Below, in pieces: positions 1 to 8,806 of a DNA stretch of 20,258 nucleotides; position 1 is the stretch's first letter, and each line of letters opens with the position of its first letter. Origin of the DNA: Euprymna scolopes (lineage: Eukaryota; Mollusca; Cephalopoda; Sepiida; Sepiolidae); assembly GCA_024364805.1 (NCBI GenBank), contig CM044496.1, positions 78,284,284 through 78,304,541 of the forward strand, written 5' to 3'. The notes beneath the pieces are model-generated. The model worked only from the letters and a program-made list of their open reading frames with translations. It did not search any database and was not told where the DNA came from. The translations under genes were made by a program, and so were the position numbers.

Positions 1-28
1 ACCGGGCAATGCCAGGCAGCCTGCTAGT
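1..28 (+). repeat. 3' tip of a Helitron-like/SINE-tailed repeat, cut by window edge
   Basis: The first bases read CCGGGCAATGCCAGG, which can form a small GC-rich stem, followed by about six bases and CTGCTAG, then a TA-rich run. The same ending (CCGGG...GCCGGG...GCTAG) closes the repeat at 12.48-12.77 kb, and a shorter GCTAGT ending closes the one at 3.78-4.24 kb. A GC hairpin a few bases before a terminal CTAG, next to T, is how Helitron 3' ends look. The rest of the element lies outside the window. Confidence 0.5.
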
Positions 29-1027
29 GTATATATATATTATGGTTAAAATTGAAACCTATCAGGATAATCAAAAGCTTAATGTACTAGATAGAGCAAT
101 TAAAGAAATAAAAATATTGATGATAAAAATAAAAATATAATTGGTTGTTTGAATTTGATTGATCAATAAATATTGTAATTTATTCAATTTTATTTTCATT
201 TATTTTTCCTATGAATAAGTTCAGTTATTTGTTTCCAGATGCTTAACCCAGGACGAAAAGGAAACGTAATTATTCAAATTATAATTATAACCTCTCAACA
301 ATGGAGTCGTGTATTTCACCTCCTTCCCTACACAAACTTATAATCTGGCATCACATCAAAAATAGCTTTGCAGATAAAACTGATTGTTCAGCAGAAAGAC
401 GTTTACCTCTCCATTGCAAGCTAAACCAGACGAAAAACATTTTCCTCTGGTCAAAAGCGACACGAAAGATATATAATTATATCTTGATCTCCGACATTTC
501 ATAAAAGAAAGCAATTATTAAGCCTTGCCATTAATTACAACTTACAAGCCCTTTCGTTCACTTATCTCTATTTCATTAATCGCTGCATGGGTATGTGATA
601 CCATTCCAATGTAGTGGATTAACAGTCTCCCCATTTACTTAGCTCCCTACGAGGGCAAAGTTAAACACAGGGTTGATTTTTTAATGTGGGGAAAATCTAC
701 CACCCCCAAAAAGTGTCACTCTTTGTTCAGACAAAAATAAAAATTACCTCAGTTTAATACTTCCTTCCATCAAAGAAGGACAAAACAAATGCTGCACTTA
801 TCCCAATCAAGAGATTACAGTTCTTGTTGCTCGATTTTTATGGCATGCCAACTCTTGTATAGAATCTTATATAGAATTCAAGTGTTAGCCCCAGGTTGTG
901 GGTCCCTTGATCTCAGAACTTTGACTGAAGTAAAATAAAACAAAAAGTATAATGTCGCCTGTGGGATCGTTAATAAAATTCACAATGCTTTCTACAAATG
1001 AAAGTAATTTAGTACAGTTAAACTTCA
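29..1027. other. AT-rich intergenic sequence, no gene seen
   Basis: No coding region or recognisable repeat is visible. A 67-codon open frame at 301-504 is short, shows no family motif and has unremarkable composition, so I treat it as chance. No promoter or RNA gene can be supported. Confidence 0.6.
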
Positions 1028-1129
1028 GTCTTTGACTTGTCCACTAAGTTTCAGTCATGAATATCCAACAGTCTTGTTCTATCACCCAATAACTTAGACA
1101 TATTCTTCTCTTGGCACTACCTGGATTTG

Positions 1130-1174
1130 GGCTGTGATAGCCTTCTTTAATTCAGGAAGAAGGCCATCACAGCC
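1130..1174. repeat. 18-nt-arm hairpin
   Basis: GGCTGTGAT (1130-1138) pairs with ATCACAGCC (1166-1174), and CCTTCTT (1141-1147) pairs with AAGAAGG (1157-1163). An AG/CC internal mismatch separates the two stems, and the loop is 9 nt. The hairpin lies inside the fold-back repeat, so it is probably a structural part of that element and not an independent RNA gene. Confidence 0.6.
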
Positions 1175-1341
1175 AGTATGTTGACCGTTTTGCAAAAAAT
1201 TATCTGAGAACTTCCGACCAAAAAATTGGGGGGAGCATAATTCGAGGAGTGTGGAACTCATTCAGGATCACACCTACTAGTGAGACGATCATCAAAGTGT
1301 CCCCATATCAAAGAATGGAGATCCTGAAAATCCATGACTGA
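1141..1341 (+). other. 66-codon open frame without ATG start, unrecognised
   Basis: This plus-strand frame is open from just after a TAG at 1138 to a TGA at 1339-1341. The reading is of mixed, protein-like composition (for example VWNSFRITPTSETIIK near the end) and less A/T-driven than most frames here. It has no ATG at its beginning and no domain I recognise. It lies inside the fold-back repeat, so it could be a relic of a transposon protein or plain chance. No function is proposed. Confidence 0.2.
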
Positions 1342-1521
1342 GACTTGGACAAGTTAGTCGGAAACTAAGGTTTATTTGTATCAAACATGGTTGGATTGCA
1401 GAAAGAATTGTGAACTTTAATAATGATGGCATATTTGTGCGTGAGCTGTATATTTCTTATACGAATGGTTTGTGGAATAATTTGTTTTGGGGGTGTGTAT
1501 TCCTATATAAATAAAACATTA

Positions 1522-1524
<3 letters not shown>

Positions 1525-1598
<74 letters not shown>
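1525..1598. repeat. (TG)n(TA)n compound microsatellite
   Basis: About 15 TG units run directly into about 22 TA units. This is a simple compound dinucleotide repeat. It is likely variable in length between individuals and may form Z-DNA or cruciform structure. Confidence 0.97.
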
Positions 1599-1600
<2 letters not shown>

Positions 1601-1727
1601 CCGATAAACTCTTAAATTACTAGTCACATAACACTGAAATTAACAGGAAATCATAATCATATACCAAGGACAATTTATAACGAGTAAAATCTTTCTTTGG
1701 ATGGATTGATGAATAATGCGCACAGAA

Positions 1728-1770
1728 GTTGGCAAATTGAAATGCAAAATATTCATTTCAACTTGCCAAC
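1728..1770. repeat. 17-bp near-perfect hairpin
   Basis: GTTGGCAAATTGAAATG (1728-1744) pairs with CATTTCAACTTGCCAAC (1754-1770) with one mismatch and a 9-nt loop. It is isolated from other repeats and lies just upstream of the SINE at 1847. It is shorter than a usual animal microRNA precursor. It may be a chance inverted repeat or a fragment of a small transposon end. Confidence 0.6.
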
Positions 1771-1846
1771 ATATTTTATTTGTTTGTGCATGCGTAAAAC
1801 TAATCATAGCTAAAAGTGGTTTAATTTTTAAAATTTCTTATTTGTC

Positions 1847-2075
1847 TGTTAATTTAGCTCAAACGGTATGGAACGCGGTTGGAGCCCTAAATGTTTTGGC
1901 TTCGATTGTAGGTGATAGTACCAAAGTCTTTTTTTTTTTACTTTTTAAATCAGTATTATATAATAGGTATAATATAATATTCAATAGAGAATTGGCTCTA
2001 TAATAATAAATACAAAATCTGCAGGAATTAAAATATATTTAAGCATATTTTATGACTGGTAATATCCTCCCACCC
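1847..2075 (+). repeat. tRNA-derived SINE, copy 1
   Basis: The tRNA-like head has a good RNA polymerase III A box, TAGCTCAAACGG (1853-1864), and a degenerate B box around GGCTTCGATTG (1898-1908), at the right spacing. A T-rich stretch follows, then a body shared with the copies at 4.04 and 12.58 kb: ACTTTTTAAATCA..., ATACAAAATCTGCAGGAATTAAAATATATTTAAGC. Compared with the 4.1-kb copy it carries about 40 extra bases (about 1950-1990). The GCTAG tip present in the other copies is not recognisable, so the 3' end is eroded. Confidence 0.6.
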
Positions 2076-3783
2076 CCATAAGTTCTAAATAAATAATCTG
2101 TAAACGATATTCTACTTGATCCAGGAATGGGGGGGGGGGGCTATGTCAGTTATTACGATGAAGCAATTCCAGTTTCATGTGATACCCAGGAGAGATGCAA
2201 GTTGGAAGCATAACAAGTATTATCATCTCTAATCAGTGTTGAGCTGGAAGTAATAGCAACCAAGAAGCAGGTAGTGGACTTCACACTTCCAAAGTTCCAA
2301 ATTGAAGCCGGGATTACTGAATGTGGTTTACAGTTATATCTATAAAGGACCATCAGGTCTTGTGAACCGAATATTAAAATCATGCAAGTTCACATACAAT
2401 TTCAATACAATACATGAGCTTAACTTAAAAATCTGATTAAAAAAAAATTGTTTGCAAAAAACACCCTTTCAATAAAATGATTTTCACTTTCAATATATCA
2501 ATATTGAGTATTAATGTGCTAAAATAATGTCGAAAACGAGATTCTCAACATAAGGTTAAATTAAATATTTTTAGACAGCCTGATCTGGTAACACCAAGAG
2601 GTTAATTTGAAAGTAAAGCCGTCCACTGCATGCCATCATGTAAAATAAGCGTAGTAAACAACAACGATAATAGTTACAATTAGTTCTTTACTGATCGGAC
2701 AATTTCATAAAAATAAATAATTCTTTAAAAATAAATAGTCAAATAATGGAGACCTTCCCAGTGGTATTCCTATATCAGTGAACAACTGCACAAATTCATT
2801 GATCATCGTGTCCAGCTCAACTTAATTTGTTCCACTATTACTTCCTGATTTCTTTGTATCTCAACAAGATTCTTATTGTTCGCCATTCCATAACCCTCTG
2901 CACTGTTCTCGATATTAATTCCCTAGTGTGTGTGTGTAATATTTTCATCACTTACTACTACTACTACATAATATATACTAGCTGGGATACCAGACATTGG
3001 TTTGAATTGAATGAGGATCAACAAATATTGCACACTTCTAATACTTTTATTGTCATTGAAATCGATGAAGTCACCAATTTTTCAATCAAATCGACTGATT
3101 ACCTGCTCTAGTCCGAGACCCACTGCAGTGAATTGGGAGGAAGCTTTATATGTCCTTCACAATGACTTAGTTCACAATAAATTGTAAGTCTACATTGCAC
3201 TGTAGAGAACTTACTTTTATAAAATTCCTTTCATATAATAGGTTGCATTTAAGTTCAAAATGCAAACATCAAATATCATGGTTCAATTGTGCTCTAAACA
3301 GAAACATTCATTTCGAACATGCCCCTATTTTACCAAAGAATCTATTGTTGATTTTATACGCCTGACCATTTTGCTTATGCGGTGAAAACTCAAATGCACT
3401 TATGATGTTAGGCTATATAAGAGTCTTAACCATGGTCAAAATCGGACTGTTCCTTCCTAAATTGGATTTTTCCGATTATCGGTTTTTAACACTTATCTAG
3501 GATATTCCAATACAAATCCTATCTAAGGGCATTCACAGATAAAGTATATTTGTGTGAAATTTTTTTTTTTTTTAAATCAGCCCACAGGGAACGGACTCAC
3601 AAAGTGCGATTTATATATAAGTAAATATATGTATATATTATTACTAGCTAGAACACTGTATAAATTCATTGTCTTCCAATGGTAAAAATAGTTTTAGTTA
3701 AGTAAAACACTAAAATAATTTAATTTTTATTAGGAGTAAGAAGAACCAATTGTCATAAATATTCAAACAAAACAGATGTCGCT
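2076..3783. other. intergenic, no gene supported
   Basis: The stretch holds a 12-base G run (2129-2140), short simple repeats (TG near 2928-2937, ACT near 2952-2967) and T/A tracts. Frames at 2153-2383 (minus) and 2827-3111 (plus) are open but match nothing I know, and the second starts at TTG, not ATG. At about 2978-2983 a CTAG abuts a TATATA run on the minus strand and may be another eroded repeat tip. No RNA gene or promoter is supported. Confidence 0.5.
2129..2140. repeat. G homopolymer (12 G)
   Basis: There is an uninterrupted run of twelve G in an otherwise AT-rich region. Similar G or C runs occur near 4728-4736, 6463-6471, 13567-13577 and 16850-16857. Confidence 0.9.
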
Positions 3784-4236
3784 TCTAAATCTAATATATA
3801 AAAAGCTATATGTGTCGGTCTGTCTCCATATTTTCAAACTATCTTCTCCAAAACGAAAAGTTGCAGAGCGGCGCTATGAGCCTCAAACCATTGGATTTTT
3901 TACGGACTTTTTTTTATGGGTCTTTAGCCAGTTCACATAGTTATAAGAGGTCAAAACTGGGTCAAAATTGAAAAAAAAAAAAAAAAAAAAATCGTTATAC
4001 ATTTTGTACGTTGATCTTAATTTATTTTTAATCAGTTCATATTCGTGTCACGTTGGTACAGTGGTAACGTCACCAGCTTTGAAAGCTACAGCTTCAGTTT
4101 TGATTCTAGCTGATGGCACCCAAATACTTATTTTTTTACTTTTGAAATCATCACTATAATAATATATACAAAATCTGGACAGATTAAAATATCATATTTA
4201 AGCGTATTTTACGGTTGTGGAAAGCTTGCCCCCTTC
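3784..4236 (+). mobile_element. composite repeat: Helitron-like 5' end with SINE-like 3' half
   Basis: The left end reads TCTAAATCTAATATATAAAA followed by GCTATATGTGTCGGTCTGTC. A TC start with a CTAATATATAAAA block is the form I recall for Helitron-like non-autonomous repeats in invertebrates. The right end is CTGCTAG before T, as expected for a Helitron CTRR terminus. Inside are an A tract (3970-3990) and then a tRNA-like SINE unit (4035 onward) that shares the GCTAG end. Either a SINE landed next to or inside a Helitron-like element, or the family is a true chimera. There is no transposase or helicase reading, so it is non-autonomous. Confidence 0.4.
4035..4236 (+). repeat. tRNA-derived SINE, copy 2
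   Basis: The A box TGGTACAGTGG (4054-4064) and a degenerate B box GTTTTGATTCT (4097-4107) sit in a tRNA-like fold. The body follows (ACTTTTGAAATCATCACTAT, ATACAAAATCTGGACAGATTAAAAT, TTTAAGCGTATTTTACGG) and the copy ends CTGCTAGT. It shares its body with the copies at 1847 and 12479. Confidence 0.6.
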
Positions 4237-5811
4237 CCCTGCTAGTCCACAAGAAAAATATTTTTGCTTTTGGGAACAATTCATTTTTAAATAGGTAAAA
4301 TTTTAAATTTTCGCACATGGTCTATAATGATGTTATTTCACATTTCTAGTTTCTGCATTACTTGTTTGCAATACTAAAATTGAACTCTGGTCATCAAACT
4401 TCTTACTAATCTGCTTTCTGATTTTATTGCTTTTTTTATGTTTTAGACTTCATCTTTTATAAATTGTAAATATTTTTTTGGAATTACGATTAATTCAAAA
4501 TCATTATAGAAATTTTATATAATGTAGTTTATAAAGTAAATGTGGTACTGTGGTGGATAAATGGTGAAAGAAACAAGCCGAGCATGCAGGATCCCTCTCC
4601 ACAAATGAAAAATTTACTTTCACCATGACTAATGTTTGTGCAAAGTTTTTAAAAAATCCAAGGCGTGGTTATTATCAAAATGAGAACGAATGGGACTGAA
4701 TTACTAGGTCCAATCCCTCCTTTGTCGGGGGGGGGGACCAACAATGCTTATATGAATATCAAGAGTAGGAGAGACAGAAGAACACTTGAACACCTTGTGC
4801 ATAATTTGTAAACAATATATAATATTCAGAATTTCTGAGTGAAAATCATATGCACTAGGCTCTAAATCGTGTCAGCTTTACATATCAGAGGTAGTAAAGA
4901 TAATTACTTCATCTCAAAATAATATTATCAACATGCAAAATGAACTATTTTCACATTGTAAACACATGAAAAAATTCAAACAAACAGTTTGACAACACTT
5001 AGAGATCTTATCACTTCTCCAATTTCAAAATGTATCAATTATTGATAATGCCTTAAACCATCTCTTAGAAAACTCATGATCATCCAGTGCTAATCCCCGG
5101 TAAAATAACCATTGTTGAATACAAACTTCATAAATAGCCCATACCGTTATACCTCTTTCAAACTCATAATTTAAAAAAAAAAAAAAAAAAAATGTCATTA
5201 CAAAAAGTTTGATTTTACTTCATTTTCCCCACTCCCTCTCTCTGAACCCTCACCCTGTCAACATTGACGATTATCAATTTTCACTAAACTCCTACCCTTA
5301 AAACTATCGACTCCATATAATGTCGCCCAGTTTTATACAAATTATGCTTTTTCAAGACACTTACATTCCTCTATATTTTTTACTTTTATATGGCCTTGTG
5401 TATAATAATTTCCCTAAGCATATTTTCCACTATCAAAATCTTTTCACTCGTTCCTAGCACAACTAAAATAGATTCTAAATTGCTAATCACCAAACAGTTA
5501 TCTAAAAACAAAAAAAAAATCACCTCATTTGAACCAGAGTTAATCCTAAATTAAGCATTTATTATCTATATAATAGATATTTACACAAAGTTAATTTCCA
5601 TAATTCAATTTAACTGGTTAAAAATAATCTGTAAATTTAAAATAGATTTACATTAACTGTTCTCATTCTGTATTTTATACATTTCCCAACTAAAGTATTT
5701 TTTTTTACACCTCTACTAAGTCAGTTTCTTAACATATTTACAAATATAAACTTAAATTCCTCATATTTAAAATCAAAGCTCGATAATGTACAAGTATACA
5801 TATGTATGCGT
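4237..5811. other. intergenic, no gene seen
   Basis: AT-rich sequence with a G run (about 4728-4736), an A tract (about 5173-5192) and scattered T/A runs. No open frame of note, tRNA-like unit or inverted repeat is supported. The 5.2-5.5 kb part is C/T- and A-rich on the plus strand but shows no period. Confidence 0.6.
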
Positions 5812-6600
5812 GAAGTGCCTTCAATAAGTTTCCAGATTTTTTTCCATATAGGCACTTTTATTGATAATACACACATGAAATTCTAGTCCCCTTTGAAGTA
5901 ATCTCCTCCGGCTGCAATGCACTTGTGCCATTCCAACAACTTCTGGAAGGTCCCCATAGAAGTCCTCTTGTCCGAGCGTGTCAATGACCCTCGTCAGTCT
6001 CTCATCTCAATTGTCTCATAACGAAAGCCTCTAAGGTTTTCCTTGAGCTTAAGGAATAACCAAAAGTCACAGGGAGCAAGGTCTGGATTGTAGGGAGAGT
6101 GGAAAACTGTCTTCATGTCCATCTTGGTCAAATAGTCTGTGATCTTCTGAGCACTCTTGTGACAAACTTTGCACAAATCTTCCACATCTTCAGTTCCTTA
6201 TGAATAATTGTATGTACATTTCCCACACCAACGTCAAACTGCACTTATTGTCTCTATAGACACACGATGGTCCTTATCCATGAAATTCTTTATTTGGCCA
6301 ATCAGATCTGGTGCTCTGACTTCCTTACTCCTCCCACACCTCATCATTCTTCAAATTCCCTACCTTCCTTGAATCTCTTATGTCACTCAAAAAACTGATA
6401 CTCGATTCATGCAAGATGGTCCAAAAGCAGTCTGAAGCATTCCATACGTTTCTGTGGATTCCCCCCCCCCTACATTTAAAAGAATTTTATTGCATATCGT
6501 TCTTCTAATGTGTCCTTATGTCCAGATTGCATTTTTGAAATTCACAAGCTGTGACAATCAGGCTTTAGTAGGGTGTATTCCAATTCCTGCTGTAGCTGTT
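5812..6600 (-). mobile_element. mariner DNA transposon, internally deleted and decayed
   Basis: Read on the minus strand, the element starts near 6600 with a degenerate mariner N-terminal helix-turn-helix part (readings such as LEERYAIKF and HKRFKEGRE). It then passes DLIGQIKEF-like and KMWKICAKF-like segments and jumps directly into the end of the catalytic domain. The first two catalytic aspartates of the DD34D triad and the core between them are missing, a gap of very roughly 120 residues against the usual 340-350. At 5883-5909 it ends with the family's GGDYFKGD and a stop. The putative terminal repeat lies at about 5812-5840 (GTGCCTTCAATAAGTTTCC); I cannot find its partner on the other side. 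It is non-autonomous and dead. Confidence 0.85.
5883..6185 (-). pseudogene. mariner transposase C-terminal fragment
   Basis: The open part (5994-6185) reads VCHKSAQKITDYLTKMDMKT, then PYNPDLAPCDFWLF, KLKENLRGFRYETIE. YNPDLAPCDF carries the third catalytic aspartate of mariner transposases. A stop follows at 5994-5996. The expected next segment (VIDTLxQEDFYG) continues in another frame, and the final CIAAGGDYFKGD returns to the original frame, so there are at least two frameshifts. The fragment opens with GTG, not ATG, directly after the internal deletion junction. No activity is possible. Confidence 0.85.
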
Positions 6601-6773
6601 CACTTGAACCTGAAATCATAAAAATTGGTCAGTCATAATAAGAAAATTTTTAATTCCTTTCATATAAAATTCCAGGTGAATATTTTCCAGAGGTGAAACA
6701 ACAATCAAGGTTTAACGAGGTTCAAACAAGAATGTTCAATACCGAAATAGGGCAAGATATACTTATTTGTTTT
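6601..6773. other. short spacer, nothing recognised
   Basis: AT-rich sequence between the mariner remnant and the first inverted hairpin pair. The mariner's missing second terminal repeat should lie here if it were preserved, but I do not see it. Confidence 0.5.
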
Positions 6774-6954
6774 ACATAAATGCTTATGTCGCTAGACGTC
6801 CATGTTTCGATCCGCCAGTTGCTAGTAACTAAACAACTCTTCAGGCGAATTAGAATTTACTTTTGTGCAAGCAATATCGCCTGGAGATGTCTTTAGTTAC
6901 TTATAACTAGTTGATTGAACCATACTCGTGAATATGTAGGGACATAAATGCTTA
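6774..6954. repeat. inverted pair of hairpin arms, pair 1
   Basis: The left arm, read on the minus strand from about 6849, is TCGCCTGAAGAGTTG...TTTAGTTACT...AACTGGCGGATCGAAAC, ending in a GACATAA block. The right arm, read on the plus strand from about 6877, is TCGCCTGGAGATGTC...TTTAGTTACT...AACTAGTTGATTGAACC, also ending GACATAA. The arms are roughly 70 percent alike and diverge from a 30-base spacer. The 13-base word ACATAAATGCTTA occurs in direct orientation at both ends (6774-6786 and 6942-6954). The left arm can form a CGCC...GGCG and GTTG...CAAC hairpin. Confidence 0.6.
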
Positions 6955-7167
6955 CAAATAAAAAATATCTATAAAAAAATGTACCGGAATTTTAACATGC
7001 TGGAGAAGTTGTTGTGTGAAAAATAAATATTTGGATCGTGGAATGTAACTATACTGTTCTTTTATATATGCTCTGTTATATTTGACATACATTGAGCTCC
7101 TAAACAAAAACGATTCATATACACAAGGAATGAAATATAATTGGAAAAACATTTTACCAGAAAAAAA

Positions 7168-7168
7168 A

Positions 7169-7202
<34 letters not shown>
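7168..7202. repeat. (AC)n(AT)n microsatellite
   Basis: A short AC run follows an A tract and passes into about 12 AT units. It is a simple sequence repeat. Confidence 0.95.
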
Positions 7203-7205
<3 letters not shown>

Positions 7206-7683
7206 GACAGCATTTTTCCCCTATGCATATTTCATTAAATAAAATACTTATTTATTAAAAAAGACTTATGATAAATATGGTGATTACATCAGCCAGTTTC
7301 TGCCAGAAGTGAAGACTTATTCAGAAGTTGGAAACGATCGAAAATAGAATTAATAGAAAAAAAAAAAACGTCTATTTTATTTAATGAAATATGCCATATA
7401 TATGTAGCATATGTGTGCATACAAATGAATAATTCAAAGTGTGGTATTCGTTCTATCCTCAGAGGACAAAGTGTCTCCTTGGAGGGGAATATTCTCCACA
7501 CTAAACAGACCTTGTGTCACATCCAACCTTTGTAAAGTGGTAGTATATAGAAAGAATACAAACTCATGCAAGGCTTTGTCAGCGTGTCAGGCTTGAATCT
7601 GAAAGCGGATTTCCATTGCTCGGCAATCGGGTTGAATCGACGACACGCATTTTGAGAATGGATCCGTTCTCGTAAAAATAACG
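7203..7683. other. intergenic, no gene seen
   Basis: Frames at 7289-7501 and 7517-7705 on the minus strand are short and without family motifs. The stretch 7560-7680 is less AT-rich than its surroundings and may belong to the repeat that begins at 7684, but I cannot define a boundary. Confidence 0.5.
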
Positions 7684-8298
7684 AATGTTTGTATTGTTCA
7701 GACAATTATTTTAATCTTGGGTGTTATTGGCACAATGTTTCGGTCGTTAAAACCTACGACCTTCGTCAGGTATAAACTCCATATTTTTCCACCAACTAAA
7801 GAAAAGGGGTTAGCTCTGTATTATAAATTTGTAATTAATGGATTCCAAATGTGGTTAAATTCAATTATATGGAGAAAGAATAATTTTTTAAAAAATACGC
7901 CCACCCTGAGGGAGATAATCTCAAAAACTTTTTTCTTAGAGTCGGCTTCCTTGCACTGTATTTTCTAGAAAAATTGAAAACACACGCAAGTTGTCTATAG
8001 TTTCGTAAAACATTTTTTCACTAATACTGACAATTAGCATAAGGATTCAGTTAAAAATTGAAGCACAAGAAAGTATTACAAAAATACCCTAGTAATCCCT
8101 CGTTTATAATTTACGGACACCCACCCCAAACCCACGGTCCAATTTCTTACAATACAGCACTAACCCCTTTTCCTTAGTTGCGAGAAAAAAAACATAGTTT
8201 ACACTCGATGAAGGTCGTAGGTTTCAACGACCGAAGCATTGTGCCAATAAAATCAAAATGAAAATAATTGTCTGAACAATCAAAACAATGCAAACATT
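7684..8298. repeat. inverted pair of hairpin arms, pair 2 (615 bp)
   Basis: Left arm 7684-7828 and right arm 8146-8298 are inverted copies at roughly 80 percent identity. Shared blocks include AATGTTTG.ATTG, TTGTTCAGACAATTATTTT, ATTGGCACAATG.TTCGG, AAACCTACGACCTTC and AAAGGAAAAGGGGTTAG-like sequence. Each arm holds a perfect 6-bp stem GGTCGT/ACGACC with an 8-nt loop (7742-7761 and 8213-8232). Reading outward, each arm gives a C-TGA-GA-like word, the stem, then CGAAAC or CGAAGC. The 317-base centre has no clear content; the frame at 7717-7968 overlaps the left arm and is probably not a gene. Confidence 0.75.
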
Positions 8299-8732
8299 TA
8301 TACCTCATCTCGAAAATTCAAAACTGCATTAAAGTAACGCAGTTGAGAACTGCAAATAAGGAAGCTGGTTGTTCCATCGTTGAAACAAGCTGAAGAATCG
8401 TTTGAATGCAAAGACAGGCAGTTAAAGTCTGTAGGTGCACGCCCACGCACACAAACGTTGAAATTGTCTGAAATTGCTGCACACAAAGCAATGAAATGGT
8501 GAGACAAAAGAGGAAAAGAGTGCAATTGATTTATTAGAGGGAAGGGGACTTAAAAGAGTTGAAGAAAGAAAGTGCTATGATAACCGAGAATCAACCGAAC
8601 TGAAATCAGTTGTTAATGTGGAGGTGGGGGGTCAGAGTAGAAGGGTTTTAAAAATTGGTTTACACATACCTGGAAAAAAAAAAAGTAAGCAATATAAACT
8701 ATATTGGATACGTGATTGTCAAAAAGATGTAT
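8299..8732. other. intergenic, no gene seen
   Basis: The minus-strand frame at 8298-8525 begins inside the neighbouring repeat arm and has no recognisable motif. The rest is AT-rich with short A runs. Confidence 0.5.
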
Positions 8733-8806
8733 TATACAGAGTGTCCAAAATCTAATCTACTTTAATACTTTTAAAATAGATGGTTAATTCTGGGATACTC
8801 TGCATA
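8733..8806. mobile_element. very short mariner-like MITE
   Basis: TATACAGAGTGTCCAAAA (8733-8750) is matched in inverted orientation by TTCTGGGATACTCTGCATA (about 8788-8806), with about 14 of 18 positions agreeing. The ends resemble the TACAGRGTGTCCCA-type termini of mariner/Tc1 elements, and both lie at TA dinucleotides, the target of that superfamily. The core is only about 35 bases and non-coding. Confidence 0.4.

Larger units (their letters stand above)
1028..1356. repeat. fold-back (inverted-arm) repeat, unclassified
   Basis: The left arm at about 1029-1064 (GACTTGTCC...AAGT.TCAGTCATG) is repeated in inverted orientation at about 1332-1358 (CATGACTGAGACTTGGACAAG), with a few mismatches and a 3-base gap. 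The arms enclose about 270 bases containing a strong hairpin (1130-1174) and an open frame (1141-1341). The arrangement fits a short non-autonomous DNA transposon with inverted ends. I cannot name a family, and no target duplication is obvious. Confidence 0.4.

Noticed and set aside
301-504. 67-codon plus-strand open frame
   Set aside because: Short, no motif, composition like surrounding intergenic DNA.
1423-1623. Open frame through the TG/TA microsatellite
   Set aside because: Its CVCVCVYIYIYI stretch is just the dinucleotide repeat translated.
1847-1920. Functional tRNA gene
   Set aside because: A and B boxes are present, but the cloverleaf arms do not pair and the unit continues into a repeat body, so it is a SINE head.
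2827-3111. 94-codon plus-strand open frame
   Set aside because: Starts at TTG, rich in Tyr/Ile from AT-rich repeats, no family motif.
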